64,000 nt of DNA from Rhodocyclus gracilis (GTDB lineage Bacteria; Pseudomonadota; Gammaproteobacteria; Burkholderiales; Rhodocyclaceae), in contig NZ_WIXJ01000004.1 of the NCBI RefSeq assembly GCF_009617575.1, forward strand, positions 124,001 to 188,000, given 5' to 3'. Position 1 is the first letter of the stretch; every line of letters starts with the position of its first letter. Of this stretch, positions 9,894 to 19,593 are shown one piece after another. The notes beneath the pieces are model-generated. The model saw only the letters and a program-made list of their open reading frames with translations. It did no database searches and was not told where the DNA came from. Both the position numbers and the translations under genes were made by a program.

Positions 9894-9926
9894 GTCGCTC
9901 TCTTCCGAAATCAGAAAAAGGGCAGG

Positions 9927-9954
9927 ATTATAACAACAAAGCACCGAGAAACAA
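9927..9954 (-). promoter_or_regulatory. Sigma-70-type promoter for rpsP-rimM-trmD-rplS
   Basis: Read on the minus strand, TTGTTT (9949-9954) and a perfect TATAAT (9927-9932) are spaced by 16 bp, ahead of an AT-rich leader and the rpsP start at 9893. This fits a strong ribosomal-protein promoter. Confidence 0.65.
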
Positions 9955-10058
9955 GCAGATATTCCACTATCGCGCCAACAGCCTCGCCGCGGGGGCTGAC
10001 GTGCGCCGTGCACAACAGGAAAAGATCGCATCAGCCGGCACCGCGAGGCGAACCAAAC

Positions 10059-10904
10059 TCACCCGTCAGTCGCCGAATCGTCGGTGCGAAACTCCGGCAA
10101 TGTCGCCGCCAGCAACGCCCCCAGCAGCACCACCGCCCACGATAGATACAGCCAGATCAGGAAGATCGGCACCGTCGAAAAGGCGCCATAGATCGTCTGG
10201 TACGAGGGGAATTGCTGCAGGTATACCTCGAACGCCTTCTGCATCAGCACGAAAGCGAGCGCGGCGATGAAGCCCGCCCAGGCCGCGTCACGCACACGCA
10301 CGCGCACATTCGGCACGACGTAATACAGTCCGCCAAAGAACAGGGTCGGCAAGAGCACGCCAAGCGCCTTGAACAGCAGACGTCGCAACCAGGGCGATTC
10401 ATCGACCAAGCCGAGGGAGACGGTGACCGCATAGGACACCGCTGCGGCAACCGCGCCCAAGGCCAGCGGCCAGAGCACGATCAGCCCGGAGTAAAGACGC
10501 AGACGCTGCCACCAGCGACGCCGCTCCGTCACCCCCCAGACGTTATTGAAGGCGCGCTCAATCGTCAGCAACAACAGGAAGGCGGTTGCCGCGAGCAACA
10601 GCAAGCCGACGACGGTCACCCGAGCCGCCTTGTGCGAAAACTCCAGGATATAGCGGGCGATCAACCCCGCCGAGCCTTCCGGCAGCAAGTTGCGCACCAA
10701 ATAGCGATCCAGCTGATCGGCCAGCGACGGGAACGCGGGCAGCAGCGTCGCCAGACTCAGACTCAGCGCCACCAGCGGCACGAGGGAAAGCAGGGTCGTA
10801 AAGGCCAGACTGGCGCTCACCTCATCCAGATTCTCCTCCGAGAAGCGTTGCGCGACGCGCCGCACAAAGGCGCGCCCACGCCCGCCCCGCGCCAGACCGA
10901 TCAT
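10059..10904 (-). CDS. YihY/BrkB family inner-membrane protein
   Basis: This 281-residue polytopic membrane protein belongs to the YihY/UPF0761 (formerly RNase BN/BrkB) family. After a short basic N-terminus it has the conserved NLDEVSASLAFTTLLSLVPL segment and then about six hydrophobic helices. PSYQTIYGAFSTVPIFLIWL near the C-terminus is another family hallmark. The molecular function is not known; older claims of ribonuclease activity were withdrawn. It sits divergent from the flavoprotein gene. Confidence 0.88.
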   Translation of the reverse strand: MIGLARGGRGRAFVRRVAQRFSEENLDEVSASLAFTTLLSLVPLVALSLSLATLLPAFPSLADQLDRYLVRNLLPEGSAGLIARYILEFSHKAARVTVVGLLLLAATAFLLLLTIERAFNNVWGVTERRRWWQRLRLYSGLIVLWPLALGAVAAAVSYAVTVSLGLVDESPWLRRLLFKALGVLLPTLFFGGLYYVVPNVRVRVRDAAWAGFIAALAFVLMQKAFEVYLQQFPSYQTIYGAFSTVPIFLIWLYLSWAVVLLGALLAATLPEFRTDDSATDG

Positions 10905-11225
10905 CGCGCACTCCGCACGACATCATCCCCCATCGCCGACGCCAGACGCACGCAGCCACGTGGCGCCTCAGGGCGCTCATCGCGAAAAACCCGCCTTACG
11001 AAAACAGACATGCGCACATCCACGCAAGAGAAGAAATCAGCCACAACGAAAGCCCCGCAACCGCTGACAAACACGCCACGGCGTGCAACAGGAGCAGCAA
11101 ACGCCGGCGACACGAGCCACGCCAGCGTTCAAACAATTGCCTAAGGCGACGCGTCTGCGCTGCATCGCCGGGCCGTGCGGAGCACTGGGCACAGAGCCGT
11201 GACACACCGCCGCTATAATAGCCGG
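10905..11225. other. 321-bp intergenic region between divergent yihY and wrbA-like genes
   Basis: Nothing convincing is encoded here. Two minus-strand frames of about 70 codons, both with GTG starts, lie in it but lack clear ribosome sites. A TATAAT hexamer at 11214-11219 lies 6 bp before the flavoprotein ATG at 11226 and is probably its -10 box; a matching -35 is weak. Confidence 0.5.
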
Positions 11226-11822
11226 ATGCTGGAAATCCTCGTCCTCTACTACAGCCACCGCGGATCGGTACGCGCCCTGGCGCAACAGATTGCGCGCGGC
11301 ATTGAGTCGCAGCCCGGTTGCGGCGCGCGTTTGCGCACCGTTCCGCGCGTTGCCAGCGTGTGCACCACGATCGAACCGCCCGTCCCCGTCGCTGGCGCGC
11401 CGTTTGTCGAAGCGAGCGATCTCGAGGAATGCGCCGGCCTCGCCCTCGGCAGCCCGACGCGCTTCGGTGCCATGGCGGCGCCGATGAAGTACTTCTGGGA
11501 CGGCACGATCACGCAATGGGCCAATGGCACTCTCGCCGGCAAGCCGGCCTGCGTCTTCACGTCGTCCGGCAGCATGCACGGCGGCCAAGAGACGACGCTG
11601 GTGTCGATGATGTTGCCGCTGCTGCATCACGGCATGCTGCTCGTCGGCATCCCCTTCACTGAAAGCGCGCTGAGCGCCACGCAGCGCGGCGGCACGCCGT
11701 ACGGTGCCAGCCACGTCGCGGGCACTGACGGCGACCCGCTGTTGTCGGATGACGAACGCGCGCTGGCCTTTGCCCAAGGGCGCCGCCTCGCCGACATTGC
11801 CCGCCGGCTGCGTGAAGGCTGA
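11226..11822 (+). CDS. wrbA: WrbA-like NAD(P)H:quinone oxidoreductase / flavodoxin-fold protein
   Basis: This 198-residue flavodoxin-like protein matches the WrbA family, FMN enzymes that reduce quinones by two electrons. The N-terminal phosphate-binding loop is YYSHRGSVRALA, followed by LALGSPTRFGAMAAPMKYFWD and FTSSGSMHGGQETTL, all WrbA signatures. The conserved GGTPYGASHVAG lies near the C-terminus. A TATAAT box ends 6 bp before the ATG and no Shine-Dalgarno sequence is visible, so the mRNA may be leaderless. A DUF2069 gene follows after 104 bp. Confidence 0.9.
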   Translation: MLEILVLYYSHRGSVRALAQQIARGIESQPGCGARLRTVPRVASVCTTIEPPVPVAGAPFVEASDLEECAGLALGSPTRFGAMAAPMKYFWDGTITQWANGTLAGKPACVFTSSGSMHGGQETTLVSMMLPLLHHGMLLVGIPFTESALSATQRGGTPYGASHVAGTDGDPLLSDDERALAFAQGRRLADIARRLREG

Positions 11823-11926
11823 CGGAGCGACGACGCAACAGCGATTGCTACGCCCACCACGCCTCCCGCCGCGTTCTCTCAGCCGCGCCAGCCCGCGCCC
11901 TATCCCCCTACCGTGACCCTACCCCC

Positions 11927-12301
11927 ATGATCCGACTCGCCCTGCGCGCTTCCGCCGCCAGCCTGATCGCGCTGATCTTCCTCTGCCTCGCCTGGGAATT
12001 ACGCTTGGCCCCGGTGCAAGCCGGCGGCTCCTGGCTGGCGCTGAAATGCGTACCCTTGCTGATACCGCTGCGCGGCATTCTCACCGGCCGCCGTTATACC
12101 TACCAGTGGGCATCAATGCTGATTCTGGCCTACTTCACCGAGGGCATCGTGCGGGCGATGAGCGACCACGGGCTTTCGCAGGTGCTGGCCGGCATTGAAA
12201 CGGCGCTCTGCCTGATCTTTTTTGTCGGCAGCGTCGCCTTCGCCTACTACTCGCGCCCATCGGCGCAAGCCGCCGCCGAGCCGCCGGCGGCGGACGCCTG
12301 A
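11927..12301 (+). CDS. DUF2069 family membrane protein
   Basis: This 124-residue protein has four predicted hydrophobic segments and the family features AWELRLAP, LLIPLRGILTGRRYTYQW and YFTEGIVRAMSD. DUF2069 proteins are inner-membrane proteins of unknown function often found beside wrbA in Betaproteobacteria, as here. The Ala/Pro-rich tail is variable. It is convergent with leuA, whose stop lies 37 bp away. Confidence 0.85.
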   Translation: MIRLALRASAASLIALIFLCLAWELRLAPVQAGGSWLALKCVPLLIPLRGILTGRRYTYQWASMLILAYFTEGIVRAMSDHGLSQVLAGIETALCLIFFVGSVAFAYYSRPSAQAAAEPPAADA

Positions 12302-12338
12302 GCCTGAATCCTGCACGCGAGGGGCGTCAGCCCCCGCC

Positions 12339-13880
12339 TCATACGTCGCCCTGCGGATTCACGCGCTCGAATGAGGAGTGCAGCTTGTTCAGGGCGTTCA
12401 GATAGGCCTTGGCCGAAGCGATAACGATGTCGGTATCGGCGCCCGCGCCATTGACCACCCGCCCGTTTTTCGCCAGACGTACCGTGACTTCGCCCTGCGC
12501 GTCGGTTCCGGTAGTGATCGCGTTCACCGAATAAAGCAGCAGTTCCGCGCCGCTGGCGGCGACGCTCTCGATGGCGCGGAAGCTCGCGTCGACCGGTCCG
12601 CTACCCGTCGACATCGCACGCTCCTCGACCCCGGCAACGAGGAAGGTGAGTTCGGCCACCGGCGGCTCGCCCGTTTCCGAGTGGACGCGCGAATAGACGA
12701 GCTTGTAGTGTTCCTGCCCGGCCAGCACTTGTTCGTCGCTGGCCAGCGCCTGCAAGTCTTCGTCGAAGATTTCGTGTTTCTTGTCAGCAAGCTCTTTGAA
12801 GCGGGAGAAGGCGGCGTTCACCGCTTCGTCGCCAGCGAGTTCGATGCCCAGTTCGGCGAGCCGCGTCTTGAACGCGTTGCGCCCGGAGTGCTTGCCGAGC
12901 ACCAGCTTGTTCTGCGCCCAGCCAACGTCCTGCGCGCGCATGATTTCGTAGGTTTCACGGTGCTTCAAGACGCCGTCCTGGTGGATTCCCGACTCGTGCG
13001 CGAAGGCGTTGGCGCCGACGATGGCCTTGTTCGGCTGTACCGGGTAGCCGGTGATCTGCGAGATCAGCTTCGACGCCGGAACGATCTGCGTGGTGTCGAT
13101 GCGCGTCTCGACCGGGAACAGGTCGGAGCGCGTCTTCACCGCCATCACCACTTCTTCGAGCGAGGCGTTGCCGGCACGCTCGCCGAGGCCGTTGATCGTG
13201 CATTCGACCTGACGCGCGCCGGCGAGCACCGCCGCCAGCGAGTTGGCAACGGCCATGCCGAGGTCGTTATGACAGTGCGTCGACCAGACCACCTTGTCGG
13301 CGCCCGGCACGCGCTCGATCAGCGAGCGCATGCGCTCGCCCCAGACTTCGGGAATCGAATAGCCGACGGTATCGGGAACGTTGATCGTCGTCGCGCCGGC
13401 CTGGATCACCGCGTCGAAGATACGCACCAGGAAATCGAAATCGGAGCGCACCGCGTCCTCGGCCGAGAATTCGACATCGCCGGTGTATTCGCGCGCCAGC
13501 TTGACCGCGCGCACCGCTGCCTCGACGACTTGGTCGGGGCTCATGCGCAGCTTCTTCTCCATGTGGATCGGGCTGGTGGCGATGAAAGTGTGGATTCGTC
13601 CCGACGCCGCCGGGCGGATCGCCTCGCCGGCACGACGAATGTCGTTCTCGTTGGCACGCGCCAGCGAACAGACCGTCGAGTCCTTGATCGTCTCGGCGAT
13701 GGCGTGGATGGCGTCGAAGTCACCGGGCGACGCGGCGGCGAAGCCGGCCTCGATCACGTCGACGCGCATGCGTTCGAGCTGGCGCGCGACGCGCAGCTTT
13801 TCCTCGCGCGTCATCGACGCGCCGGGGCTTTGTTCGCCGTCACGCAGGGTGGTGTCGAAAATGACGAGGCGTTGGCTCAT
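12339..13880 (-). CDS. leuA: 2-isopropylmalate synthase
   Basis: This 513-residue enzyme condenses 2-oxoisovalerate with acetyl-CoA, the first committed step of leucine synthesis. It has the opening [18 protein letters not shown] with the catalytic RDGEQ, the metal-binding [16 protein letters not shown], and the C-terminal LeuA dimer regulatory domain for leucine feedback. Length matches the type-1 family. In many Betaproteobacteria leuA directly follows pssA; here a metal efflux cassette separates them. The start codon lies only 27 bp after the stop of the efflux permease gene, on the same strand. Confidence 0.96.
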   Translation of the reverse strand: MSQRLVIFDTTLRDGEQSPGASMTREEKLRVARQLERMRVDVIEAGFAAASPGDFDAIHAIAETIKDSTVCSLARANENDIRRAGEAIRPAASGRIHTFIATSPIHMEKKLRMSPDQVVEAAVRAVKLAREYTGDVEFSAEDAVRSDFDFLVRIFDAVIQAGATTINVPDTVGYSIPEVWGERMRSLIERVPGADKVVWSTHCHNDLGMAVANSLAAVLAGARQVECTINGLGERAGNASLEEVVMAVKTRSDLFPVETRIDTTQIVPASKLISQITGYPVQPNKAIVGANAFAHESGIHQDGVLKHRETYEIMRAQDVGWAQNKLVLGKHSGRNAFKTRLAELGIELAGDEAVNAAFSRFKELADKKHEIFDEDLQALASDEQVLAGQEHYKLVYSRVHSETGEPPVAELTFLVAGVEERAMSTGSGPVDASFRAIESVAASGAELLLYSVNAITTGTDAQGEVTVRLAKNGRVVNGAGADTDIVIASAKAYLNALNKLHSSFERVNPQGDV

Positions 13881-13907
13881 GCGCAGACTCCCGAAAAGAT
13901 AAGCGAC

Positions 13908-16900
13908 TTACTGCTCCTGTTCCACTGGCTTTTCCTTCGGCCGGCAAACCAGCGGGAAGAGCATCGGCAACAGCAGCAGCGTGAAGATGGTTGCCGAAAT
14001 GATGCCACCAACGATGACGACGGCGAAGGGGCGTTGCGTTTCCGAGCCGATGCCGTGCGACAAGGCGGCCGGCAAGAGGCCCAGGCCGGCCATGAGCGCC
14101 GTCATCAGAATCGGCCGCAAACGGGTTACCGCGCCTTCGCGCACGGCGACGGCCAGCGGTCGGCCTTCGCGGACGCCATCCAGGAACTGCTCGACCATGA
14201 TGACGCCGTTCTGCACCGAGATCCCGGCGACGGCGATGAAGCCGACGGCCGCCGACACCGACAGATGCAAGCCGGCGAGCGACAGGCCAACGATGCCGCC
14301 AATCCAGGTAAACGGCGCCATGAAGAGGACGAGCAAGGCAAAGCGCATCGAGCGGAACGCCCAGAATAGCAGGACGAAGATGCCAAGTCCGGAAAGCGGC
14401 ACGATGACCATCAGGCGCTTCAACGCACGCTGCTGGTTCTCGAACTGGCCGCCCCAGGTCATGCGATAGCCGGTTGGTAGGCGAACCTGTGCCTTCACCT
14501 TGGCCATGGCCTCGGCGACGAAGCTCCCTTGGTCGCGCCCGAGCAGGTTGGCCTTCACCGCCACGTAGCGTCCGCCGGCCTCGCGACCGATGCGCGCCGG
14601 CCCCTGCTTGACTTCGATGGTCGCGATTTCGGCAAGCGGAATACTGCCGCCAGCCGGCAAGGTCACCGGCAATTCGCCGACGTCGTCGACGGCATCGCGA
14701 AACGGCTTTTGCAGGCGAACGGTAATGTCGAAGCTGCGGTCGCCCTCGGTGAAGGTGCTGACCGCCGCGCCGGCGAGCGCGGTCTGTACTGTCGCGTTAA
14801 CGTCAGCCGCGCGGATGCCGTAGCGCGCCATGCGCTGCGGGTCGAGCGTGATGTCCAGCTCGGTCTGACCGCTGACGCGGATGGCGGCAACGTCGGCGGA
14901 GCCCTGAATGCCGCGCAGGATGCTCGCCACTTGCTCCGCCTTGTCTTCGAGGATTTCGAGGTCGGAGCCAAAAATCTTGATGGCGATCTCCCCCTTGACG
15001 CCGGAGATCGACTCTTCGACGTTGTCGGCGATGACTTGCGAGAAGTTGGTCGGCACGCCGGGAATGACGCGGATGCGTTGCGTCATGTCTTCGATCAGCG
15101 CCTCCTTGTCGGCAAAGCGCCATTCGCTGTGCGGCTTGAGGTCGGCCAGAATCTCCATGTTGTTCGGCCCTTTCGGGTCGGTACCGTCATCGGGGCGACC
15201 AACGTGCGTGACGAGCTTGTTCACCTCGGGGTAGGTCAGCATGATGCGACGAATCTCGCGCTCGACCTCCTTGGTCTTGTCGAGATTGGTCGACGGCGGC
15301 AGCGTGATCGTCAGCCAGATGTTGCCTTCGTCGAGCTTCGGCAGGAATTCGCTACCCAGCGTTGTCGCCAGCCCCAGCGACAGGCCAAGCACGAGCAGCG
15401 ATCCCGCCAGCAGACGGCGGCGGCGGGTTTCCGCCCAGTCAAGCGCGTGCCGGTAACGGTCTTGCAGCCGCTGCATCCACGGGCTGTGCTTTTCGGCCAG
15501 ATTGCCGTTCTTGATGTAATACGAGATCAGCGCGGGAATCAGCGTCAGCGTCAGCAGAATGGCGCCGAGGATGGCGAACGACAGCGTGTAGGCCATCGGC
15601 GTGAAGATCTTCCCTTCGACGCGCTCGAACGTGAAGATCGGCAGGAAGGCGAGAATGATGATCGCCTTCGAGAAAAGGATCGGATGCCCCATGTCGATGG
15701 CGGTGCGCTTCAAGGTCAGCATCCGCCATTGCAGGCTCTGGTGCTGTTCGCTCGCCTGCCCGAGCGCCAGCTTGACCATCAGCGCCTCGACCAGCACGAC
15801 GGCGCCGTCGACGATGATGCCGAAGTCCACCGCGCCCAGCGAGATGAGGTTAGCCGCCACCCCGCGGCTGTGCATCATCACGAAGGCCGTCAGCAAGGCC
15901 AGCGGAATCACGGCCGCCACCGCCACCGCTGCGAACCAGGAGCGCAGGAAGATGAGGAGGATGGCGACCACCAGCACCGCACCGACGATCAGATTCTCGG
16001 CCACCGTATGAACCGTGTGCGACACCAGCTCGGTGCGGTCGTAAATCGGCATCAGGCGCACGCCCGGCGGCAGACGCGTGCCGACCGACTCGATCTCGCG
16101 CTTGAGATCGGCAACGACCTTCGAGGCGTTCTGCCCCTTGGTCATCTGCACGATGCCGACCACCACGTCGTCCCGCTCGTTGAAGGCGACGATCCCTGAG
16201 CGCGTACGCCCGCCCACCGACACCTGCGCAACATCGCTCACCAGCACCGGCTTGCCGTCGGTCACCGCGACCGTTACCCGGTTGATGGCTTCCAGACTCG
16301 ACAGGAGACCGATCGAGCGCACCACCAGACCTTCGTCACCGCGCCGGATGAGACCACCGCCGGCATTGGCGTTGTTGTTGGTCAGCGCTTGCGCCACCTG
16401 ATCGATGGAGACGCCAAACTTACGCAGGCGATACGGATCGACGCGAACCTGATATTCCTTCACCGCGCCGCCGAAGCTGACGACATCGGCGACCCCCGAC
16501 ACGCGACGCAAGGCCGGCCGGATCACCCAGTCCTGCAAGGCGCGCACCTCGTAGGCGGGCATGTCGGCGGGCGCATCGAGGGCGTAGCGATAGACTTCGC
16601 CGACCGCCGTCGACAAAGGCGCCAGCGAAGGCTGGACGCCCGTCGGCAACACCACATTGCCGAGCTTTTCCAGCGTCTGCTGGCGGGCGAAGTAGTCGTC
16701 GGTGTTGTCGGCAAAGGTCAGCGTGACAATCGACAGGCCGGTCATCGACACCGAGCGCAGCTGCGTCATGCGCGGCACGCCGCTCATCTCACGCTCGATA
16801 GGCAAGCTGATGCTGCGCTCCACCTCGGCCGGCGCGAGCCCCGGCGCCTGCGTGACGACGTTGACCTGCACGTCCTGCACATCGGGGAAGGCCTCGATCG

Positions 16901-17003
16901 GCAGGTTATCGACGGCGTACCAGCCGGCCGCGATCAGCGCACAAACGGCGGCGAGAATGAATACCCGCTGTTGCAGGGCAAAGGTAACGAGGCGCTCGAT
17001 CAT
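13908..17003 (-). CDS. czcA: Heavy-metal efflux RND permease (CzcA-like)
   Basis: This 1031-residue inner-membrane RND pump has 12 predicted membrane helices and two large periplasmic loops. It uses proton influx to export divalent metal ions through a tripartite complex. Helix 4 carries DFGIIVDGAVVLVE, so D393, D399 and E406 match the spacing of the proton-relay residues of CzcA. This suggests Zn/Co/Cd/Ni rather than Cu/Ag, which pumps of the CusA type handle with a different motif. The usual Asn after this Glu is Ala here. The start ATG (17003) lies just past the adaptor stop at 17005. The family call is firm; the metal is inferred. Confidence 0.9.
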   Translation of the reverse strand: MIERLVTFALQQRVFILAAVCALIAAGWYAVDNLPIEAFPDVQDVQVNVVTQAPGLAPAEVERSISLPIEREMSGVPRMTQLRSVSMTGLSIVTLTFADNTDDYFARQQTLEKLGNVVLPTGVQPSLAPLSTAVGEVYRYALDAPADMPAYEVRALQDWVIRPALRRVSGVADVVSFGGAVKEYQVRVDPYRLRKFGVSIDQVAQALTNNNANAGGGLIRRGDEGLVVRSIGLLSSLEAINRVTVAVTDGKPVLVSDVAQVSVGGRTRSGIVAFNERDDVVVGIVQMTKGQNASKVVADLKREIESVGTRLPPGVRLMPIYDRTELVSHTVHTVAENLIVGAVLVVAILLIFLRSWFAAVAVAAVIPLALLTAFVMMHSRGVAANLISLGAVDFGIIVDGAVVLVEALMVKLALGQASEQHQSLQWRMLTLKRTAIDMGHPILFSKAIIILAFLPIFTFERVEGKIFTPMAYTLSFAILGAILLTLTLIPALISYYIKNGNLAEKHSPWMQRLQDRYRHALDWAETRRRRLLAGSLLVLGLSLGLATTLGSEFLPKLDEGNIWLTITLPPSTNLDKTKEVEREIRRIMLTYPEVNKLVTHVGRPDDGTDPKGPNNMEILADLKPHSEWRFADKEALIEDMTQRIRVIPGVPTNFSQVIADNVEESISGVKGEIAIKIFGSDLEILEDKAEQVASILRGIQGSADVAAIRVSGQTELDITLDPQRMARYGIRAADVNATVQTALAGAAVSTFTEGDRSFDITVRLQKPFRDAVDDVGELPVTLPAGGSIPLAEIATIEVKQGPARIGREAGGRYVAVKANLLGRDQGSFVAEAMAKVKAQVRLPTGYRMTWGGQFENQQRALKRLMVIVPLSGLGIFVLLFWAFRSMRFALLVLFMAPFTWIGGIVGLSLAGLHLSVSAAVGFIAVAGISVQNGVIMVEQFLDGVREGRPLAVAVREGAVTRLRPILMTALMAGLGLLPAALSHGIGSETQRPFAVVIVGGIISATIFTLLLLPMLFPLVCRPKEKPVEQEQ

Positions 17004-17004
17004 C

Positions 17005-18147
17005 TCAGGCGCCGCCCAGTTCGGCGTTAAGCAGCAGGGCACCGGCCGTGATGACGCGCTCACCGGCGCTCAGCCCGTCGCGCACGAAACTCGCCTCATG
17101 GCCGCGAAACGCCAGCTTGACCGGACGCTTCTCGATGACGCCCGGCGTTTTTTCGACGAACACGAAGTCATTGACGCCTTCGGTAACGACGGCGCTATTC
17201 GGCACACGCGGCAAATGCACGCCCTCGGTTTCCGGCGTGACACGCGCGAACATCTCCGGCTTGAGCAGGCGCTCGCCATTGTCGACCGAGCAACGCACCG
17301 GCACGCGTCGCGACTGGGAGTCGACGACATCGCCCACGGCCAGCACACGACCACCAAAACGCCGCTGCGGATAGGCGTCCACCTCCACGCCCACCGGCTG
17401 ACCGACGCGCACGCGCGCCAAATCCTTTTCCGCCACCTCGGCGATCACCCACAAATGCGCCGGGTCACTGACGACGAAAAGCGGCCGGTCCTGATCGGGC
17501 CGCACTTCCATGCCCGGATTCGCCTGCCGTTCGGTGACGATGCCGGCCAGGGGAGTACGCAGAGCAAAACCGGATTGGCCGGAAATGGGGCGCAAGTTGC
17601 GCAGACGAGCGTGCGCGCGGGCCGATTCCGCCTCGGCGCCGGCGAGGTCGTTCTCCGCGGCTTCCAGATCCTTGCGCGCCAGCGCTTCGTTCTCGAAGAG
17701 CAGCTTGGCGCGATCGTAAGCCGACTGGCGCATGCGGCGATCGGCGTCCGCCTTTTGCAGATCGGCGTAGTCGGGAATGTCGAGCACGGCGAGCGAAGCA
17801 CCGGCAGCGACGCGGTCGCCCGCCTGCACCGGTAACGCCAGAATGCGCCCCGATACCGGCGCGAAAATGCGCGCCGTCGCGTTATCGTCGTAGGCAACGC
17901 GCCCGTTGAGCGGCTCGATCAGCGGTGCCGGTAGCGACTGCACCGCCTCGATACGCAGATACGACAATTGCGGCGCACCCGCCGGAAAACGCAGGAGTCG
18001 CCCGCCCTCGATCTGCGCCCCGCTCGTCGGCGCGGCCACCGGCTGAAGCGCCGGCGCCGACGGACGACTCAGCCAGTAGTAGCCGGCAGCGGCGACCAGC
18101 AGAACGGCGCCGGCAGCGGCGAGAGTTTTGGTGTTCGGAGTATTCAT
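17005..18147 (-). CDS. czcB: RND efflux periplasmic adaptor (membrane fusion protein, CzcB-like)
   Basis: This 380-residue protein links the inner-membrane pump to the outer-membrane channel. It has an N-terminal membrane anchor (AAAGAVLLVAAAGYYWL), a lipoyl-type domain (IFAPVSGRILALPVQAGDRV), a long coiled-coil hairpin (about residues 120-175), and beta-barrel domains ending in VITAGALLLNAELGGA. It lacks the His-rich N-terminal metal-binding segment of classic CzcB. It lies between the channel and pump genes with almost no spacing, indicating one operon. Confidence 0.88.
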   Translation of the reverse strand: MNTPNTKTLAAAGAVLLVAAAGYYWLSRPSAPALQPVAAPTSGAQIEGGRLLRFPAGAPQLSYLRIEAVQSLPAPLIEPLNGRVAYDDNATARIFAPVSGRILALPVQAGDRVAAGASLAVLDIPDYADLQKADADRRMRQSAYDRAKLLFENEALARKDLEAAENDLAGAEAESARAHARLRNLRPISGQSGFALRTPLAGIVTERQANPGMEVRPDQDRPLFVVSDPAHLWVIAEVAEKDLARVRVGQPVGVEVDAYPQRRFGGRVLAVGDVVDSQSRRVPVRCSVDNGERLLKPEMFARVTPETEGVHLPRVPNSAVVTEGVNDFVFVEKTPGVIEKRPVKLAFRGHEASFVRDGLSAGERVITAGALLLNAELGGA

Positions 18148-18168
18148 CGGATCCTTGGCTTTCGTGAC

Positions 18169-19491
18169 TTACTCAGCCGTCGCCGCACGCCAGGCAGCGA
18201 GCGCCTTGGCATGGTCGGCACGGGCATTGGCCGCTTCCAGTTGCACCTGACGCCAAGTGCGGCGGGCGTCAAGCAGTTCCAGCAGACTGGTCGCCCCGCG
18301 TGCGTAGGCGAACTCGGCGGCGCGCGCGACACGGGCCGCGTCGTCGAGCAGACCGCCTTCGAGACGCAGGCGACGTTCGCGGCTGGCCGCCAGATCGGCG
18401 GCGGCCTGATCGATCTCGCCTTGTGCCTGCGCCAGCGTCTGCTCCGCCATCTCGCGGGCGGCCTGCAGATCCGCCTCGGCGCGCGCGATCTCGCCCTCGT
18501 ATTCGTGGAAGGCAAAGAGCGGGGCGCTGACGCCGACGCCGAAGCTGTTGTTGGGCGTATTGGTCAGGTTGTGCTCGAGCTGCACACCGACGGTGATGTC
18601 GCGCGTTTTCAAGGCCCGCGCCAGATCGCGTGCTTTTTCAGCAGCGGCGAGACGCGCCATGTCGGCACGCACATCCGGACGCCGCGACGGATCGCTGCCG
18701 GCCGCCGCATCGCCGCCTTGCGTCGCCGCCGGCCAGTCGTCAGCCGCGACCAGCGACGATGCTTTTTTTTCCTGTCCGATGAGGTAGGCCAGCGCCACCC
18801 GCGCCCGCGCGGCATCCGCCACGGCCTGCCGTGCATCGTTCTCGGCACGCAGTTGTTCGACGCGCTGACGCGACAGATCGGCGGCGGAAATGTCACCACC
18901 GCGATAGCGCACCTCACTCGTCGCCTGACTCTTGCGGTACAGCGCCGCCGTTTCGACCGTCAGACGCTCGCGCTCCTGCATGAGCAAAAGGTCGTAGTAG
19001 GCTGCATAGAGTGCGCGCCGTTGCTGGCGGCCAACATCGTCGCGATCGTTGCGCGCTGCGTTGAGCAGGGCGTCGGCAGCCTGCATGCGCAGATCGCGCT
19101 TGCCGCCGCGTTCGATCAGCTGCTCCAGACGGGCAACACTGTCCATGCGCTTCTGGCGCACCGATCCGGCGCCGAAACCATCCTGCGGACTGATCGACGC
19201 CATGTTGAGCGAGGCTTGCGGATTGGGTACCTGCGCGGCCGCACGGGCATCGCCCTCGGCGCCGGCAATGGCGACCTCGGCCAGTCGCAATTCGCGGTTG
19301 TGCTGAGTCCACAGACGCTCGGCCTCGGCCAGCGTCAACGACAGCCGTTCCGGCGGACGACTGGCGGACGCGGCGAAGACTACGCTGGGCGAAGCCTCCG
19401 GCACGACGTCGAGCGTTCGCACCGACTCTGCCGCCAACGCCGCGCCCGTCACCAAGAGACACATTGCCGCCACACCGCGCACCACCACCAT
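18169..19491 (-). CDS. czcC: Outer-membrane efflux factor (TolC family, CzcC-like)
   Basis: This 440-residue protein has a signal peptide (MVVVRGVAAMCLLVTGAALA) and the two repeated outer-membrane-efflux domains with long alpha-helical, Ala/Arg/Glu-rich stretches typical of TolC/CzcC channels. The ATG at 19491 was chosen because an AAGGA site precedes it and the signal peptide begins there; a longer frame begins at 19587. It is the first gene of the czcC-czcB-czcA operon and is divergent from the response-regulator gene, 102 bp away. Confidence 0.88.
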   Translation of the reverse strand: MVVVRGVAAMCLLVTGAALAAESVRTLDVVPEASPSVVFAASASRPPERLSLTLAEAERLWTQHNRELRLAEVAIAGAEGDARAAAQVPNPQASLNMASISPQDGFGAGSVRQKRMDSVARLEQLIERGGKRDLRMQAADALLNAARNDRDDVGRQQRRALYAAYYDLLLMQERERLTVETAALYRKSQATSEVRYRGGDISAADLSRQRVEQLRAENDARQAVADAARARVALAYLIGQEKKASSLVAADDWPAATQGGDAAAGSDPSRRPDVRADMARLAAAEKARDLARALKTRDITVGVQLEHNLTNTPNNSFGVGVSAPLFAFHEYEGEIARAEADLQAAREMAEQTLAQAQGEIDQAAADLAASRERRLRLEGGLLDDAARVARAAEFAYARGATSLLELLDARRTWRQVQLEAANARADHAKALAAWRAATAE

Positions 19492-19593
19492 TGCAGTCCT
19501 TCCCCTAAGCATTGCCCGCGCCACACAGCGCACGGGCTCCGGTTTCGACTGGTATTCTAAGGAACCTCGCTGACGAACCCCTGACACCTACCG

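Noticed and set aside
10901-11205. Two minus-strand frames of about 70 codons (10901-11113 and 10996-11205), one with a hydrophobic C-terminal stretch
   Set aside because: Both begin with GTG without a ribosome site, overlap each other in different frames, and one overlaps the WrbA-like promoter region. No family was recognised.
13881-13907. Search for insertion-site repeats at both ends of the metal efflux cassette (13881-13907 and 21623-21654)
   Set aside because: No shared direct repeat, inverted terminal repeat or integrase remnant was visible.
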